Shown: piece after piece, positions 17,685-27,555 of the stretch
Layout: each line of letters starts with the position of its first letter
Position numbering within the stretch: position 1 is the stretch's first letter
Assembly (NCBI GenBank): GCA_024698685.1
Contig: JAILQZ010000087.1
Location: 1-48,888 of the forward strand
Length of the DNA stretch: 48,888 bases
Reading direction: 5' to 3'
From: a bacterium
GTDB lineage: Bacteria > Actinomycetota > Coriobacteriia > Coriobacteriales > CADBOM01
The notes under the pieces: model-generated
The model's input: only the letters and a program-made list of their open reading frames with translations
Databases searched by the model: none
What the model was told of the DNA's origin: nothing
Position numbers and translations under genes: made by a program

Positions 17685-18308
17685 TCACTCCCCGGTGCGC
17701 TTCGGGCCTCCGGTGGTGACTGCGACCATGGCTGGCCTCAACAGCTTGTCACCCATCCGATAGCCCTTCTGGTACAGCTGGTCGATGCTCTCGTCGAACG
17801 CCTCTGCGTTGTCGACCCTTGCAACGGCCTGGTGGATGTCGATGTCGAACGGATCTCCCGCTGCGGGCGCGATGGTCTCGAGGCCCTGACGGGACAGCAC
17901 GTCGGCGAACTTGCTATGGATCGCCTTGATGCCCTCGAGCATGCCCTGATCGGCGGAATCCGCGCCATGCTCGATGGCGCGCTCGATGTCATCGACCACC
18001 GGGAGCAGGTTGCTGACCAGGTGCTCGGTTGCCCTGCTGCGCTCCTGCGCCCTCTCGGCGTTGGTGCGCTTGCGGAAGTTGTCCCATTCGGCCTGCAGGC
18101 GGATGTACTTGTCCTTGAAGTCCGCAAGCTCCTGGGCCAGCTTCTCGTCGCCGCTCAATTCGGCTTCCTCTTCAACTTCGGCCTCGAGTTCGGGGGCATC
18201 CTCTACAACGCCCTCTTGCGCATCGACTCCCTCGGCATCTTGGGATGCCGAGGGGTCGAACTGCTCTTCATCGGCCGTTGGATTCATATCCTTGGGCTCT
18301 TTGATCAT
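17685..18308 (-). CDS. grpE: Nucleotide exchange factor GrpE
   Basis: A 207-aa dimeric exchange factor for DnaK. The N-terminal 60 residues are acidic and probably disordered (EEAELSGDEKL). A coiled coil follows with the family core YIRLQAEWDNFRKRTNAER, then the C-terminal beta domain that contacts DnaK (IAPAAGDPFDIDIHQAV, VDQLYQKGYRMGDKLLRPAMV region). Length and order are normal. Its ATG is 2 bp after the dnaK stop, and AAGGATGAG at the end of dnaK serves as ribosome-binding site, so translation is coupled. Confidence 0.94.
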   Translation of the reverse strand: MIKEPKDMNPTADEEQFDPSASQDAEGVDAQEGVVEDAPELEAEVEEEAELSGDEKLAQELADFKDKYIRLQAEWDNFRKRTNAERAQERSRATEHLVSNLLPVVDDIERAIEHGADSADQGMLEGIKAIHSKFADVLSRQGLETIAPAAGDPFDIDIHQAVARVDNAEAFDESIDQLYQKGYRMGDKLLRPAMVAVTTGGPKRTGE

Positions 18309-18310
18309 GA

Positions 18311-20230
<1,920 letters not shown>

Positions 20231-20245
20231 TGTTGCTCCTCTCAT

Positions 20246-20266
20246 ACAAATTATTTTCTAATTTGT
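20246..20266. repeat. 8-bp inverted repeat in the dnaK leader
   Basis: ACAAATTA-N5-TAATTTGT is a perfect inverted repeat 16-36 bases before the dnaK start codon, within the expected mRNA leader. It could be an operator or an mRNA hairpin. It is not CIRCE and does not match HAIR. Confidence 0.55.
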
Positions 20267-20276
20267 TTTTTACATT

Positions 20277-20299
20277 ATCTTAGTGCCTTAGTATAAGAT
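20277..20299. promoter_or_regulatory. Candidate HspR operator over the dnaK promoter
   Basis: ATCTTA-N11-TAAGAT spans the -10 element and the predicted start site. The HAIR element (CTTGAGT-N7-ACTCAAG) has related outer CTT/AAG ends but a different span, so assignment to HspR is by position rather than by a full consensus match. Confidence 0.45.
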
Positions 20300-20318
20300 T
20301 TTGTGCAACCAATGTAAA
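20290..20318 (-). promoter_or_regulatory. dnaK operon promoter
   Basis: On the minus strand TTTACA and TATACT are separated by exactly 17 bp, giving 5/6 matches to each sigma-70 element. Transcription would start near 20283, about 53 bases before the dnaK ATG. Confidence 0.75.
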
Positions 20319-20373
20319 TAGTTAATTTGGGAGAATTGATGGAGAAATGACGTATTTACGTACATAAACATGC

Positions 20374-20407
20374 AAAAAGGGATGTCCGGAAAGGTGGACA
20401 CCTCTTT
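20374..20407 (-). terminator. Terminator after the LCP-family gene
   Basis: On the minus strand AAAGAGGTGTCC pairs with GGACATCCCTTTTT around an 8-nt loop (one mismatch, one wobble), ending in five T. It lies 38 bp past the LCP gene stop and separates it from the dnaK promoter. Confidence 0.8.
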
Positions 20408-20444
20408 GGCATTGAGAGCTAGGTTGCGTGTTGAGTGAGCGGAG

Positions 20445-21920
20445 CTACCAATCTGATCCGACGACGATCAGGATGTCGCCATCGTACTTGTAGCGGCCGT
20501 TCGATTCGACCGGCGTGCCCACGCCGAGGATGCTGATGATGTCGTTGACCGCGGCGAGATAGTCATCGTTGTTGTAGATGACCAGCGTCTCATCGTAGAC
20601 ATACGAGTCGGTGTTGCCGGTGTCGCTGATGCCATAGCCCGCGTTCTGCAGCTTCTTGGCAACCTGCGATGCGCAGCCCGACATTCCGCATCCGTTGCGG
20701 ACGGTGAGCTTGAAGCTGCCACGATCGACGTTCGTAGGCGATTTGGCGTTGCTGCTGGCGTTCTTGTTCGTGTACTGGTCGGCCACGACGCCGGAGACGT
20801 ACCACTCCTGCTCCTCGGGGAGCTCGCCGGCATCGATCGTCTTCATCATCTCCGTCCACTCCTCCTCGTTGGCGACTACATAATCGACGCCATCGATCGT
20901 CTGGGTGGTGTAGGGAACGGAGTAGCTGTAGATGTTTGCGGTGGTCATGCCACGAAGCGCCGACGCAACCGAGAGGATGTCGTTGACGGACATGTCGGTT
21001 TGGACTGACTCGGCTATCGCGTTGATGCCCTTCATCAGCGTGAGCTTGTCGGCCGAGAGCAGCTTGGACGCGAGCGCCTGCAGGAATGCGCGCTGGTTTG
21101 CCTGCCTCTGGAAGTCGCCGATCGCGTAAGCGCGGGAGCGGCAGAAGATCAGAGCCTGGTCGCCGTTGAGAACCTGCGTGCCCGCTGCGAGATAGCCGCC
21201 GGCCTTCGGGTCGTCGATCTCGGTGGTCACCGTAACCTCGACGCCGCCGATCTCATCGACGAGGTCCTTGAAGCCGCCGAAGTTGATCTGGGCGAAGTGC
21301 GAGATGCCCACACCGGCAAAGGAGGAGACGGCCTGCACCGCTCCAGAGGTTCCGTAGTACTGCTGCGCGTCGTTGATCTTGGTGTAGCCGATGCCATCGA
21401 GATAGAAGCGGGTATCGCGCGGAATCGACACGAGGACCACCTGCTTCTTGCCCGTGTCCACGCGCGCGAGGATGATCGTGTCGGCGCGGTCCTCTGTCTC
21501 GCCCTTGCGGGCATCGGTGCCGAGCAGCAGGATGTAGAATGGCTCGGAGTCGCTTGCGCCGCTGACGAGAACCTCGTTCATGGCATCGGTGTCTACGCCA
21601 GAGTGGAACTTGGAGTTGATCATGCCGATGTAGCCCAGAGCCGCCGCGCCGCCGCCGATGAGAAGCGCCAAGACGATGACGACCGTGACGATCAGAACGC
21701 GCTTGCGCTTGCTCTTCTTGCGCCTCATCGACGAGTAGTTCTTCGAAGCGACCCTGCGGCTGTATGCCCTGCTCGAATCGGTATGCTGGGCGGCTGCCGG
21801 GGTGAAGCTCTTCACTTGGCTCTTGGAATAGGAGCGGCCAGTCCTGGCAATGGTCGACTTGTTCATCTTGGTTCTCCGACCAGATGATGTCGAGCGCCTA
21901 TCCGTCCTCCTGGATGCCAT
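20445..21920 (-). CDS. LCP-family protein with LytR_C domain (cell-wall glycopolymer ligase)
   Basis: A 491-aa LytR-CpsA-Psr protein. After a basic, Ser/Arg-rich cytoplasmic tail of about 70 residues comes one membrane helix (VLIVTVVIVLALLIGGGAAAL). The extracellular LCP domain follows: LLLGTDARKGETEDRADTIILA, then VSIPRDTRFYLDG with the conserved pyrophosphate-binding Arg/Asp, and YTKINDAQQYYG. The C-terminal about 100 residues form a LytR_C domain (SFKLTVRNGCGMSGCASQVAKKL). LCP proteins attach teichoic acids or other glycopolymers to peptidoglycan. GAGG lies 5 bases before the ATG. It sits downstream of murA, which fits an envelope role, but 195 bp separate them and it probably has its own promoter. 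Confidence 0.9.
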   Translation of the reverse strand: MASRRTDRRSTSSGRRTKMNKSTIARTGRSYSKSQVKSFTPAAAQHTDSSRAYSRRVASKNYSSMRRKKSKRKRVLIVTVVIVLALLIGGGAAALGYIGMINSKFHSGVDTDAMNEVLVSGASDSEPFYILLLGTDARKGETEDRADTIILARVDTGKKQVVLVSIPRDTRFYLDGIGYTKINDAQQYYGTSGAVQAVSSFAGVGISHFAQINFGGFKDLVDEIGGVEVTVTTEIDDPKAGGYLAAGTQVLNGDQALIFCRSRAYAIGDFQRQANQRAFLQALASKLLSADKLTLMKGINAIAESVQTDMSVNDILSVASALRGMTTANIYSYSVPYTTQTIDGVDYVVANEEEWTEMMKTIDAGELPEEQEWYVSGVVADQYTNKNASSNAKSPTNVDRGSFKLTVRNGCGMSGCASQVAKKLQNAGYGISDTGNTDSYVYDETLVIYNNDDYLAAVNDIISILGVGTPVESNGRYKYDGDILIVVGSDW

Positions 21921-22115
21921 AGATACCTCAAAACTCCTTCAAGCCAACGGCTTTACATTATTGCCCAGCACGCGCACATTCGCCTCGTGGCATGTGATAA
22001 GAGTCGCTTTGGCTAGGTATAAACGGCGCGAAATCGCTGCAATTCCATGAATCGTTCACAAAATGAGAAGGGTTTAGCGGCGCAAACGCGACGAGCCGAG
22101 CCGCAGCGACAGGGC

Positions 22116-23378
22116 TTAGACGAACTCCCTCTTGATGTCCGCTCCCACGCTCCTGAGCTTGCCAACGTAGTCCTCGTATCCCCTATCGATGTGCTCGATA
22201 TTGGAGACGGTGGTCTCTCCGTCGGCTACCAGTCCTGCTAGGACGAGCGCCGCGCCGCCGCGCAGATCGCTCGACTGCACCGGCGCGCCTGAAAGCTGCT
22301 CGACGCCCTCAATCACCGCATGATGCCCGTCAACCCTGACGTCGGCGCCCATGCGCGTGATCTCATCGGCGAACATGAAGCGGTTCTCGAAGACGTTCTC
22401 GGTAATGATCGAATGCCCGTCGGCGAGAATCGAGAGCACCATGAACTGCGCCTGCAAGTCGGTTGGGAAGCCCGGGAAAGGAAGGGTCTGGATGTCGTAG
22501 GGCTTGAACGCCCCTTCATGCGAGACGGTGATGCTGTTTGGGCCCTCCTCCACGTGGACGCCCATCTTCTCGAGGATAGCCAGCGGCCTGCGCAGGTTGT
22601 TCGGGTCGACGCCCTCCACGGTGAGCGGACCGCCTCCGAGCGCACCTGCGATCAGGTAGGTGCCGGCCTCGATGCGATCGCCGACTACGCGATGGTCGGT
22701 GGCATGCATCTCCTCGACTCCGTTGATCGTTATTACCGGCGTGCCCGCGCCGGAGATGTCCGCGCCCATCTTGTTGAGGAAGTTCGCAAGGTCGCAGATC
22801 TCGGGCTCGCGCGCGGCGTTCTCGATGATAGTGGTGCCCTTGGCCACGACAGCGGCCATGATGAGGTTCTCGGTTGCTCCAACCGATGGGAACGCAAGCT
22901 CGACCTCGTTGCCCACGAGCCCGCCCTCTACCGCGCCGTAGATGTAGCCATGCTCCGAATCGAAGACCACGCCGAGCGCCTCTAGCGACGCGATGTGCAT
23001 GTCGAGCTTGCGCGTTCCGATTCTGCATCCACCGGGCATGGCCACCTTGGCCTTGCCGAACCTGGCGAGCAGCGGACCTAGGACGGAGATCGACGCACGC
23101 ATCTTGGCGACGAGCTCGTAAGGGGTCTCGAAGGAGGTGAGGTTCGTGGTGTCGATGCGGGCGCAATGGTCGCCCAGCTCGACGACAGCGCCCAGCGTGC
23201 GCAGGACATCGGCCATGATCCCCACGTCCGAGATCATCGGTACGTTGGTGATCGAATACTCACCAGGAGCGATGATCGATGCTGCCATCAGCTTGAGGAC
23301 CGAATTCTTCGCGCCCTCGATCTTGATCGTGCCTCGGATTGGATTTCCGCCGACGACCTTAATGACTTCTTCGGACAT
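22116..23378 (-). CDS. murA: UDP-N-acetylglucosamine 1-carboxyvinyltransferase
   Basis: A 420-aa enzyme of the EPSP-synthase fold that adds enolpyruvate to UDP-GlcNAc, the first committed step of peptidoglycan synthesis. Lys24 in [13 protein letters not shown] and the catalytic Cys118 in [15 protein letters not shown] are both present, so the fosfomycin-sensitive Cys form is predicted. I use ATG 23378 ([11 protein letters not shown]), with AGG 6 bases before it, not the track start at 23426. A -10 like sequence (TATAAT on the minus strand at 23425-23430) lies in the short gap to the preceding gene. Confidence 0.96.
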   Translation of the reverse strand: MSEEVIKVVGGNPIRGTIKIEGAKNSVLKLMAASIIAPGEYSITNVPMISDVGIMADVLRTLGAVVELGDHCARIDTTNLTSFETPYELVAKMRASISVLGPLLARFGKAKVAMPGGCRIGTRKLDMHIASLEALGVVFDSEHGYIYGAVEGGLVGNEVELAFPSVGATENLIMAAVVAKGTTIIENAAREPEICDLANFLNKMGADISGAGTPVITINGVEEMHATDHRVVGDRIEAGTYLIAGALGGGPLTVEGVDPNNLRRPLAILEKMGVHVEEGPNSITVSHEGAFKPYDIQTLPFPGFPTDLQAQFMVLSILADGHSIITENVFENRFMFADEITRMGADVRVDGHHAVIEGVEQLSGAPVQSSDLRGGAALVLAGLVADGETTVSNIEHIDRGYEDYVGKLRSVGADIKREFV

Positions 23379-23424
23379 GATGACCTGCTTTTCGGTTGAG
23401 TGCGATTGGGCTGCGTTTGAACAC

Positions 23425-23430
23425 ATTATA
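23425..23430 (-). promoter_or_regulatory. Probable murA -10 element
   Basis: A perfect TATAAT on the minus strand, 47 bases before the murA ATG, in the 75-bp gap after the upstream gene. The -35 region is poor. Confidence 0.4.
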
Positions 23431-23453
23431 TTCGAGATATCAGCAAGTCAGGA

Positions 23454-24623
23454 CTAGAATCTTCGCTCGTTGTCATCCATCCCGAATTGTGCGCTCTGAG
23501 AGGTGGCCGCAGCGTTGCCTCCGCGGTCTTTTCTGTTGTTGGAGATGCGCCTGAGCAGCGCACGCGCAACGAACCCGAGGGTGTAGAGACCGCATAGCGC
23601 GGAGAGCGCCCAACCCGCTATCGGAAGAAGCGTAAGAGCGCATGCGATGGCTCCGACGATGGTGATGGCCAGGAAACGGTTCATCTTCGGGAATATCAGC
23701 CTGGAGAACGAGGCTATTGCGAATGGAACCGCAACGATCGCGAGGATCAGCGCAAGGAGCAGCAGCACTATCGAGAGGCTGATAGGCACGATGAGCATCA
23801 TGAGGCCGATGACCAATATGGGTATGAGGATTCCCAGGATCAGGCCACTGACCAGGTACTTGCCAGGATGGTCGCGGAAGTACTCGGCCGCGAACCTGAC
23901 CTCTCCGCGCATCAGCCATTCGATGACGAAGGCCATGAGGAGCGTGATGACCAGATAGATCAACAGCGCATAGGTGCGAAGCTGGTTGTAGCTGAAGCCC
24001 GACATCTTGCTGATCGTCTCGTTGTCGGCTGGCGTGTAATCGAGGTTCTGGACCCAGCCACCCTCGAGAATCAGCGGCTCCTCGGGACTCTCGACGTAAA
24101 GGGTGCCGCTCACGTAGGCGTTGCTGCCGAGCTGAACATCGACCGCGGTGATGCGAACATCGCCATCGATCCTGCCGTCGATCGTGACGGTCTCGGCGTA
24201 AACCTGAAGGTAATCGGCCGTTCCGTAGAACTCGAACTCCTGACTGGCGCCGAGAACCGCCAGCGCATCGGTGCCGGTTCCCACGATGATGGACTGCCCC
24301 GCAGCGGTGATGTTCTTCGAGACGGCGCATCCATTGATGCCGATGCGAGCGCCCGCTGCCCTGATGTTGCCGGCGATCTTGGAGTCGGCGACGGAGATCT
24401 CGCTTCCTCCGGCCAAGATGTCTCCCCCGACGTTCAGACCGGATTCGGAGAGCTCGTTGCCAACCCAGATGTAGTCGCCGGCGAACTCCTTTTCCGCTGG
24501 TGTTGCCGTATCGGCGGAATAGACATTGCCGGCAGTGTCGAAGGTGGCGGCCAGAGCGCTCGGAATCGCAAGCGCCAATGCCATGGCCAAAGCGGCGACG
24601 AGCGCCAAGGTTCTCTTGAACAT
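23454..24623 (-). CDS. Bactofilin-like (polymer-forming) exported domain with C-terminal membrane helices
   Basis: A 389-aa protein. A signal sequence (KRTLALVAALAMALALAIPSALAA) precedes about 170 residues of short beta repeats typical of polymer-forming/bactofilin-like solenoids (GLNVGGDILAGGSEISVADSKIAGNIRAAG, TIDGRIDGDVRI). About five membrane segments follow (from YALLIYLVITLLMAFVIEWL), ending in a charged cytoplasmic tail. I use ATG 24623, with AGGAG 7 bases upstream; the track start 59 codons earlier has no support. The solenoid should lie outside the membrane. Function is unknown; it may scaffold envelope structures. It lies 75 bp upstream of murA on the same strand. Confidence 0.75.
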   Translation of the reverse strand: MFKRTLALVAALAMALALAIPSALAATFDTAGNVYSADTATPAEKEFAGDYIWVGNELSESGLNVGGDILAGGSEISVADSKIAGNIRAAGARIGINGCAVSKNITAAGQSIIVGTGTDALAVLGASQEFEFYGTADYLQVYAETVTIDGRIDGDVRITAVDVQLGSNAYVSGTLYVESPEEPLILEGGWVQNLDYTPADNETISKMSGFSYNQLRTYALLIYLVITLLMAFVIEWLMRGEVRFAAEYFRDHPGKYLVSGLILGILIPILVIGLMMLIVPISLSIVLLLLALILAIVAVPFAIASFSRLIFPKMNRFLAITIVGAIACALTLLPIAGWALSALCGLYTLGFVARALLRRISNNRKDRGGNAAATSQSAQFGMDDNERRF

Positions 24624-25087
24624 GGAGTTGCTCCTCTTTGCATGTATGCAGTGCGTATGCAGACAGTTTACCAGCGTGCGCAGGACCTGCATGGATGAAT
24701 AGGGCCAACGCCCCATCTGTCGAGCATCCTCGAAATCGCCCGAGATGCGTTGCGTTCTGTTGCGAATCAATTCGTTAACCATGGTTATCTGCAAAAGCAT
24801 GACAGATGAATTCGTACAATTAATTAACTAATCATATGCATTTGCAATGCAGTACGATGTAGTGCTAGGTAGTTCAGGAATCGCAATGGTGTTCGATTCT
24901 TACGAATTGGCGTAGTTCTAGAGTGCTTCTAGCAGCTTACAACTGACAAGGGGAGCCCAGTTTTTCTATCATATCGGCATGCAAATGCTTCCCCTCGCTG
25001 GCAGAGGAGATTACATTTGTGGGCATTTGCGCAAATGCCATGCTGAGAGATCGGCAGTCAATGGGAGAACGAAGATAGCGAGGAAAC
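24624..25087. other. Intergenic region holding GCATTTGC-type repeats
   Basis: No gene is visible in this 464-bp divergent gap. It holds three copies of a GCATTTGC/GCAAATGC motif: TGCATT-TGC-AATGCA at 24837-24851, GGCATGCAAATGC at 24976-24988, and the palindrome at 25022-25039. Promoters for both flanking genes must lie here. Confidence 0.6.
25022..25039. promoter_or_regulatory. 18-bp perfect palindrome, likely TetR operator
   Basis: GGCATTTGC directly joined to GCAAATGCC is a perfect 18-bp palindrome, 49 bp upstream of a TetR-family start codon. Size and position fit an autoregulatory operator. Related half-sites recur at 24837 and 24976. Confidence 0.7.
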
Positions 25088-25681
25088 ATGTCTGACAACC
25101 CAATAGCCTTGAGATCTAAGAAAAAGCTGATCAACGCGCTCGGAAAGCTCCTGAACGAGGAAACCTACAAGGACATCACCATCACCAGGCTGTGTCAGGA
25201 GGCCAAGCTCTCAAGGCCGGCCTTCTACCAGAACTTCGATTCGATTGCAGAGGCAACCGAGAAGTGCATCGGCGCCCATGCGCACGAGTCCTACAACAGA
25301 GTCGGACTTAGGCGCGTCAAGGGATCCGAGGATCTGGCTAACTTCTTCCTCGATATCATGAATTCCGATTCGAACTTCATCACCCGCATGATCGAGCAGG
25401 GCCTCGACGAGATGGTCGCAGCGCAGTATGCGAAGGTCTTCGCCGCGGCCGACCAGACGCTCAAACTCATCGACGATGTCGACGACGACAGCCTCAAGTC
25501 CTATTACGCGGAATTCATCGGCGCCGGCAGCGGCAGCACGCTGACCCGCTGGTTCTCCGAGGAGAACACCCTCACCCGCAACGAGGTCATCTCGATCATC
25601 TCGACCATGATCTCCGCCGCTATGCCCAAGGCAGCCAAGGCGGCCCAGAGGGAAAACTCCTATACATCCAAGATCGGGTAG
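25088..25681 (+). CDS. TetR/AcrR-family transcriptional regulator
   Basis: A 197-aa regulator. Residues 10-55 form the TetR helix-turn-helix (LINALGKLLNEETYKDITITRLCQEAKLSRPAFYQNFDS). The rest is a helical ligand-binding and dimer domain with no recognisable signature. GAGGAAAC precedes the ATG. The strong palindrome 49 bp upstream suggests autorepression. The divergent neighbour, the bactofilin-like membrane protein, is the nearest possible target. The effector is unknown. Confidence 0.88.
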   Translation: MSDNPIALRSKKKLINALGKLLNEETYKDITITRLCQEAKLSRPAFYQNFDSIAEATEKCIGAHAHESYNRVGLRRVKGSEDLANFFLDIMNSDSNFITRMIEQGLDEMVAAQYAKVFAAADQTLKLIDDVDDDSLKSYYAEFIGAGSGSTLTRWFSEENTLTRNEVISIISTMISAAMPKAAKAAQRENSYTSKIG

Positions 25682-25710
25682 CTACCGAGCACCCGCATAG
25701 ATGCCATCGG

Positions 25711-25740
25711 TAGGGCGAATCTGATTGCAGGTTCGCCCTA
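25711..25740 (+). terminator. Terminator after the TetR gene
   Basis: A perfect 9-bp stem, TAGGGCGAA / TTCGCCCTA, with a 12-nt loop, then TTGATTTAT. It is 30 bp past the stop. The T-tract is imperfect. Confidence 0.65.
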
Positions 25741-25801
25741 TTGATTTATCCAAAGCAAGTCCCCCTTCCCCTCCCAAATCCAAACTGCAATGCCCGCCAC
25801 T

Positions 25802-25830
25802 CTGACGACAACAAGATTGCCGCCTATAAT
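25802..25830 (+). promoter_or_regulatory. Promoter of the XRE regulator
   Basis: CTGACG, 17 bp, then a perfect TATAAT. The start site would be near 25837, leaving a leader of about 115 bases that contains GCACATACGTGC, a small near-palindrome that could bind the regulator. Confidence 0.5.
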
Positions 25831-25951
25831 GCATGTTTTTCGCAAATTCAATATCTATAGTGCACATACGTGCTTAAAAACAAACTCTTGTCTGTGTAAA
25901 TGCACCTGCCAATATTTTTAGACTTTTCTGAACAGATGGATGGAGCTTCAG

Positions 25952-26287
25952 ATGGTCGATTTGGCTGTTGCTGTCGGGAAGAGAATACGTGCGTACAGGA
26001 ACCTTCAGGGCCTCACGCAGGAGGACCTTGCGGAGAGGGCAGGGCTCCACGACACCTACATCGGACAAGTCGAGCGCGGCGAGAAGAACCTGACCATCAA
26101 GAGCCTGGGCAAGATCGCCAGCGCTCTCGGAGTCGCAGCTTCCGACTTGCTGGTCCATACCGATGAATCGCGCGCGGACTCGATACCCCAGAAGATCTAC
26201 AGCCTCGTCATCTCGCGCCCGCTGAAAGAGCAGGAGATGATCGAAGGCATCCTGTATCAGCTGATCAGCTTCAAGGACAGGGGCTAG
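25952..26287 (+). CDS. XRE-family transcriptional regulator
   Basis: A 111-aa protein whose N-terminal 65 residues are a Cro/cI-type helix-turn-helix (VGKRIRAYRNLQGLTQEDLAERAGLHDTYIGQVERGEKNLTIKSL). The C-terminal 40 residues are helical and unrecognised. ATG 25952 has GGAG 6 bases upstream; the track start at 25940 would place that GGAG inside the gene. Its stop shares the palindrome CTAG with the stop of the convergent amidotransferase gene, so the two coding regions overlap by 4 bases. Targets are unknown. Confidence 0.85.
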   Translation: MVDLAVAVGKRIRAYRNLQGLTQEDLAERAGLHDTYIGQVERGEKNLTIKSLGKIASALGVAASDLLVHTDESRADSIPQKIYSLVISRPLKEQEMIEGILYQLISFKDRG

Positions 26288-27024
26288 AGAGCCCTCGAAG
26301 AGAGCGCGATCATCTCCTCGATGAACGGCTCGAGAGACATATCCCCGCGCATATCCTCAGGATGCCACTGAACCCCGACGAACATCGGATGGCTGCGCAC
26401 CTCTATTGCCTCTACCAGCCCATCACTGGAGCACGCCACGATCTCGAACGGCTCGGGCACGGTGAGCACCGACTGGTGGTGCATCGAGTTGACCCAGTGC
26501 TCCCCCGCCCCGATGATCTCGGCGAGCCGCGATCCTTCTGCGACTTCGATATCGTGCCTTGGGATGTCGAAGGGACGCAGCTGGTAGTGGTTGAACGTGT
26601 ATGAGCTGCGGAGGCTGAGGTCCTGCAGCAGGCTTCCGCCGAAGCAGACGTTCATGACCTGCATGCCGCGGCAGATTCCGAGCGTGGGGATGCCGTTGGC
26701 AAACGCCCACTGCATGATGCCGAATTCGAATCGGTCGTAGTGCGGAATGCTCACCGACACCTCGGGGTGGCGCGGGCCGTAGGTATAGAGCGCCGGATCT
26801 ACATCGAGCCCGCCAAGGTGCATCAGCCCGTCAACCTGTCTGAGCAGGCAATCGAGCAGCTCCTGGTCCTCCGTGTATGGGATGAGCAGCGGAATCGCGC
26901 CGCAGCCCATGATCGGAGCGGTGAACGCCTCTGGAATCTCGAAGTGCTCCATGATCGGGCTGTAGCGCGGCACGACGCCTATCACGGCTCGATCGATCGT
27001 CTTCCTCTTCGCTTCGGCTTCCAC
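26284..27024 (-). CDS. Class-I glutamine amidotransferase-like hydrolase (peptidase C26, PuuD-like)
   Basis: A 246-aa protein of the gamma-glutamyl-GABA hydrolase group. The nucleophilic Cys is in TLGICRGMQVMN, and the His-Glu pair is in GVQWHPEDM. The early segment GLMHLGGLDVDPALY also fits. These enzymes cleave gamma-glutamyl amides such as intermediates of putrescine degradation, but no other polyamine genes are here, so the substrate is open. The start is GTG, with AGGAG 6 bases upstream. It overlaps the XRE gene tail to tail by 4 bases. Confidence 0.85.
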   Translation of the reverse strand: MEAEAKRKTIDRAVIGVVPRYSPIMEHFEIPEAFTAPIMGCGAIPLLIPYTEDQELLDCLLRQVDGLMHLGGLDVDPALYTYGPRHPEVSVSIPHYDRFEFGIMQWAFANGIPTLGICRGMQVMNVCFGGSLLQDLSLRSSYTFNHYQLRPFDIPRHDIEVAEGSRLAEIIGAGEHWVNSMHHQSVLTVPEPFEIVACSSDGLVEAIEVRSHPMFVGVQWHPEDMRGDMSLEPFIEEMIALSSRAL

Positions 27025-27077
27025 TGACAGCTCCTACGGCACGTATTTCGCTTTCCAACATTGTAAGAGATAATTCG

Positions 27078-27086
27078 TGATATACT
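27078..27086 (+). promoter_or_regulatory. Extended -10 promoter of tRNA-His
   Basis: TGATATACT is an extended -10 element 15 bp before the tRNA. A similar TGATATACT occurs at 28598. Confidence 0.6.
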
Positions 27087-27101
27087 TGCTATTCGTCTCA
27101 C

Positions 27102-27179
27102 GGTGGGTGTGGCCTAGTTGGCTAAGGCGCCAGATTGTGGCTCTGGAGATCGAGGGTTCAAGTCCCTTCACCCACCCCA
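27102..27179 (+). tRNA. tRNA-His (anticodon GTG)
   Basis: A full cloverleaf. The acceptor stem GTGGGTG pairs with CACCCAC, with the extra 5' G of tRNA-His facing C73. The anticodon stem-loop is CCAGA-TTGTGGC-TCTGG, the T-arm is GAGGG-TTCAAGT-CCCTT, and CCA is encoded. Confidence 0.96.
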
Positions 27180-27192
27180 GCCGATTTCCCTG

Positions 27193-27222
27193 CGCCGCTC
27201 ATGCCGAGCGGCGTTTTCGTTT
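27193..27222 (+). terminator. Terminator after tRNA-His
   Basis: CGCCGCTC / GAGCGGCG (8 bp, 5-nt loop) followed by TTTTCGTTT, 13 bp after the tRNA. Confidence 0.85.
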
Positions 27223-27229
27223 ATATGAG

Positions 27230-27340
27230 CATGCGGTCAAAGCAGGGATTCCGCCTCCCAGCTCGCTCGCTCCCCGCCTTCAGCACGGCAGATTGCGCGC
27301 CATTCGCCGTCATAGCGCAGCTTTTCTCTTTGACCGCATG
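27230..27340. repeat. 13-bp inverted repeats flanking 85 bp between two tRNA genes
   Basis: CATGCGGTCAAAG (27230-27242) and its exact reverse complement CTTTGACCGCATG (27328-27340) bound an 85-bp segment with no gene. The layout resembles a tiny MITE-like element or a large hairpin in the tRNA-His to tRNA-Lys spacer. No target-site duplication is visible. Confidence 0.7.
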
Positions 27341-27363
27341 GCAAAAGCGGCTAATATGTCTTT

Positions 27364-27439
27364 GGGCCGTTAGCTCAGATGGTAGAGCAGGGGACTCTTA
27401 ATCCCAAGGTCAAGGGTTCGACCCCCTTACGGCCTACCA
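27364..27439 (+). tRNA. tRNA-Lys (anticodon CTT)
   Basis: A 76-nt cloverleaf with acceptor GGGCCGT/ACGGCCT (a G1-U72 wobble), D-arm GCTCAGATGGTAGAGC, anticodon loop CTCTTAA, T-loop GGTTCGACCCCC and encoded CCA. The first anticodon-stem pair is a G-A mismatch. Confidence 0.96.
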
Positions 27440-27448
27440 GAAAAACCG

Positions 27449-27490
27449 CAGGTCAGGAGCCAAATCGAGCTCTTGACCTGTTTTGTTGTT
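27449..27490 (+). terminator. Terminator after tRNA-Lys
   Basis: A 12-bp stem, CAGGTCAGGAGC / GCTCTTGACCTG (one G-T wobble), 8-nt loop, then TTTTGTTGTT. Confidence 0.9.
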
Positions 27491-27555
27491 CGGGTGTGCG
27501 TTCCCGTATTTGGGCAACGATTTGGGGACAAGCCAGTCCAGGAGGGGGAATTCTC

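Noticed and set aside
27100-27440. tRNA pair as an integration site of a mobile element
   Set aside because: No integrase, no direct repeat of a tRNA end and no shift in base composition nearby.
27379-27555. N-terminal extension of the dehydrogenase through tRNA-Lys
   Set aside because: The frame happens to be open across the tRNA and its terminator; a strong GGAGGGGG site and homology place the start at 27556.
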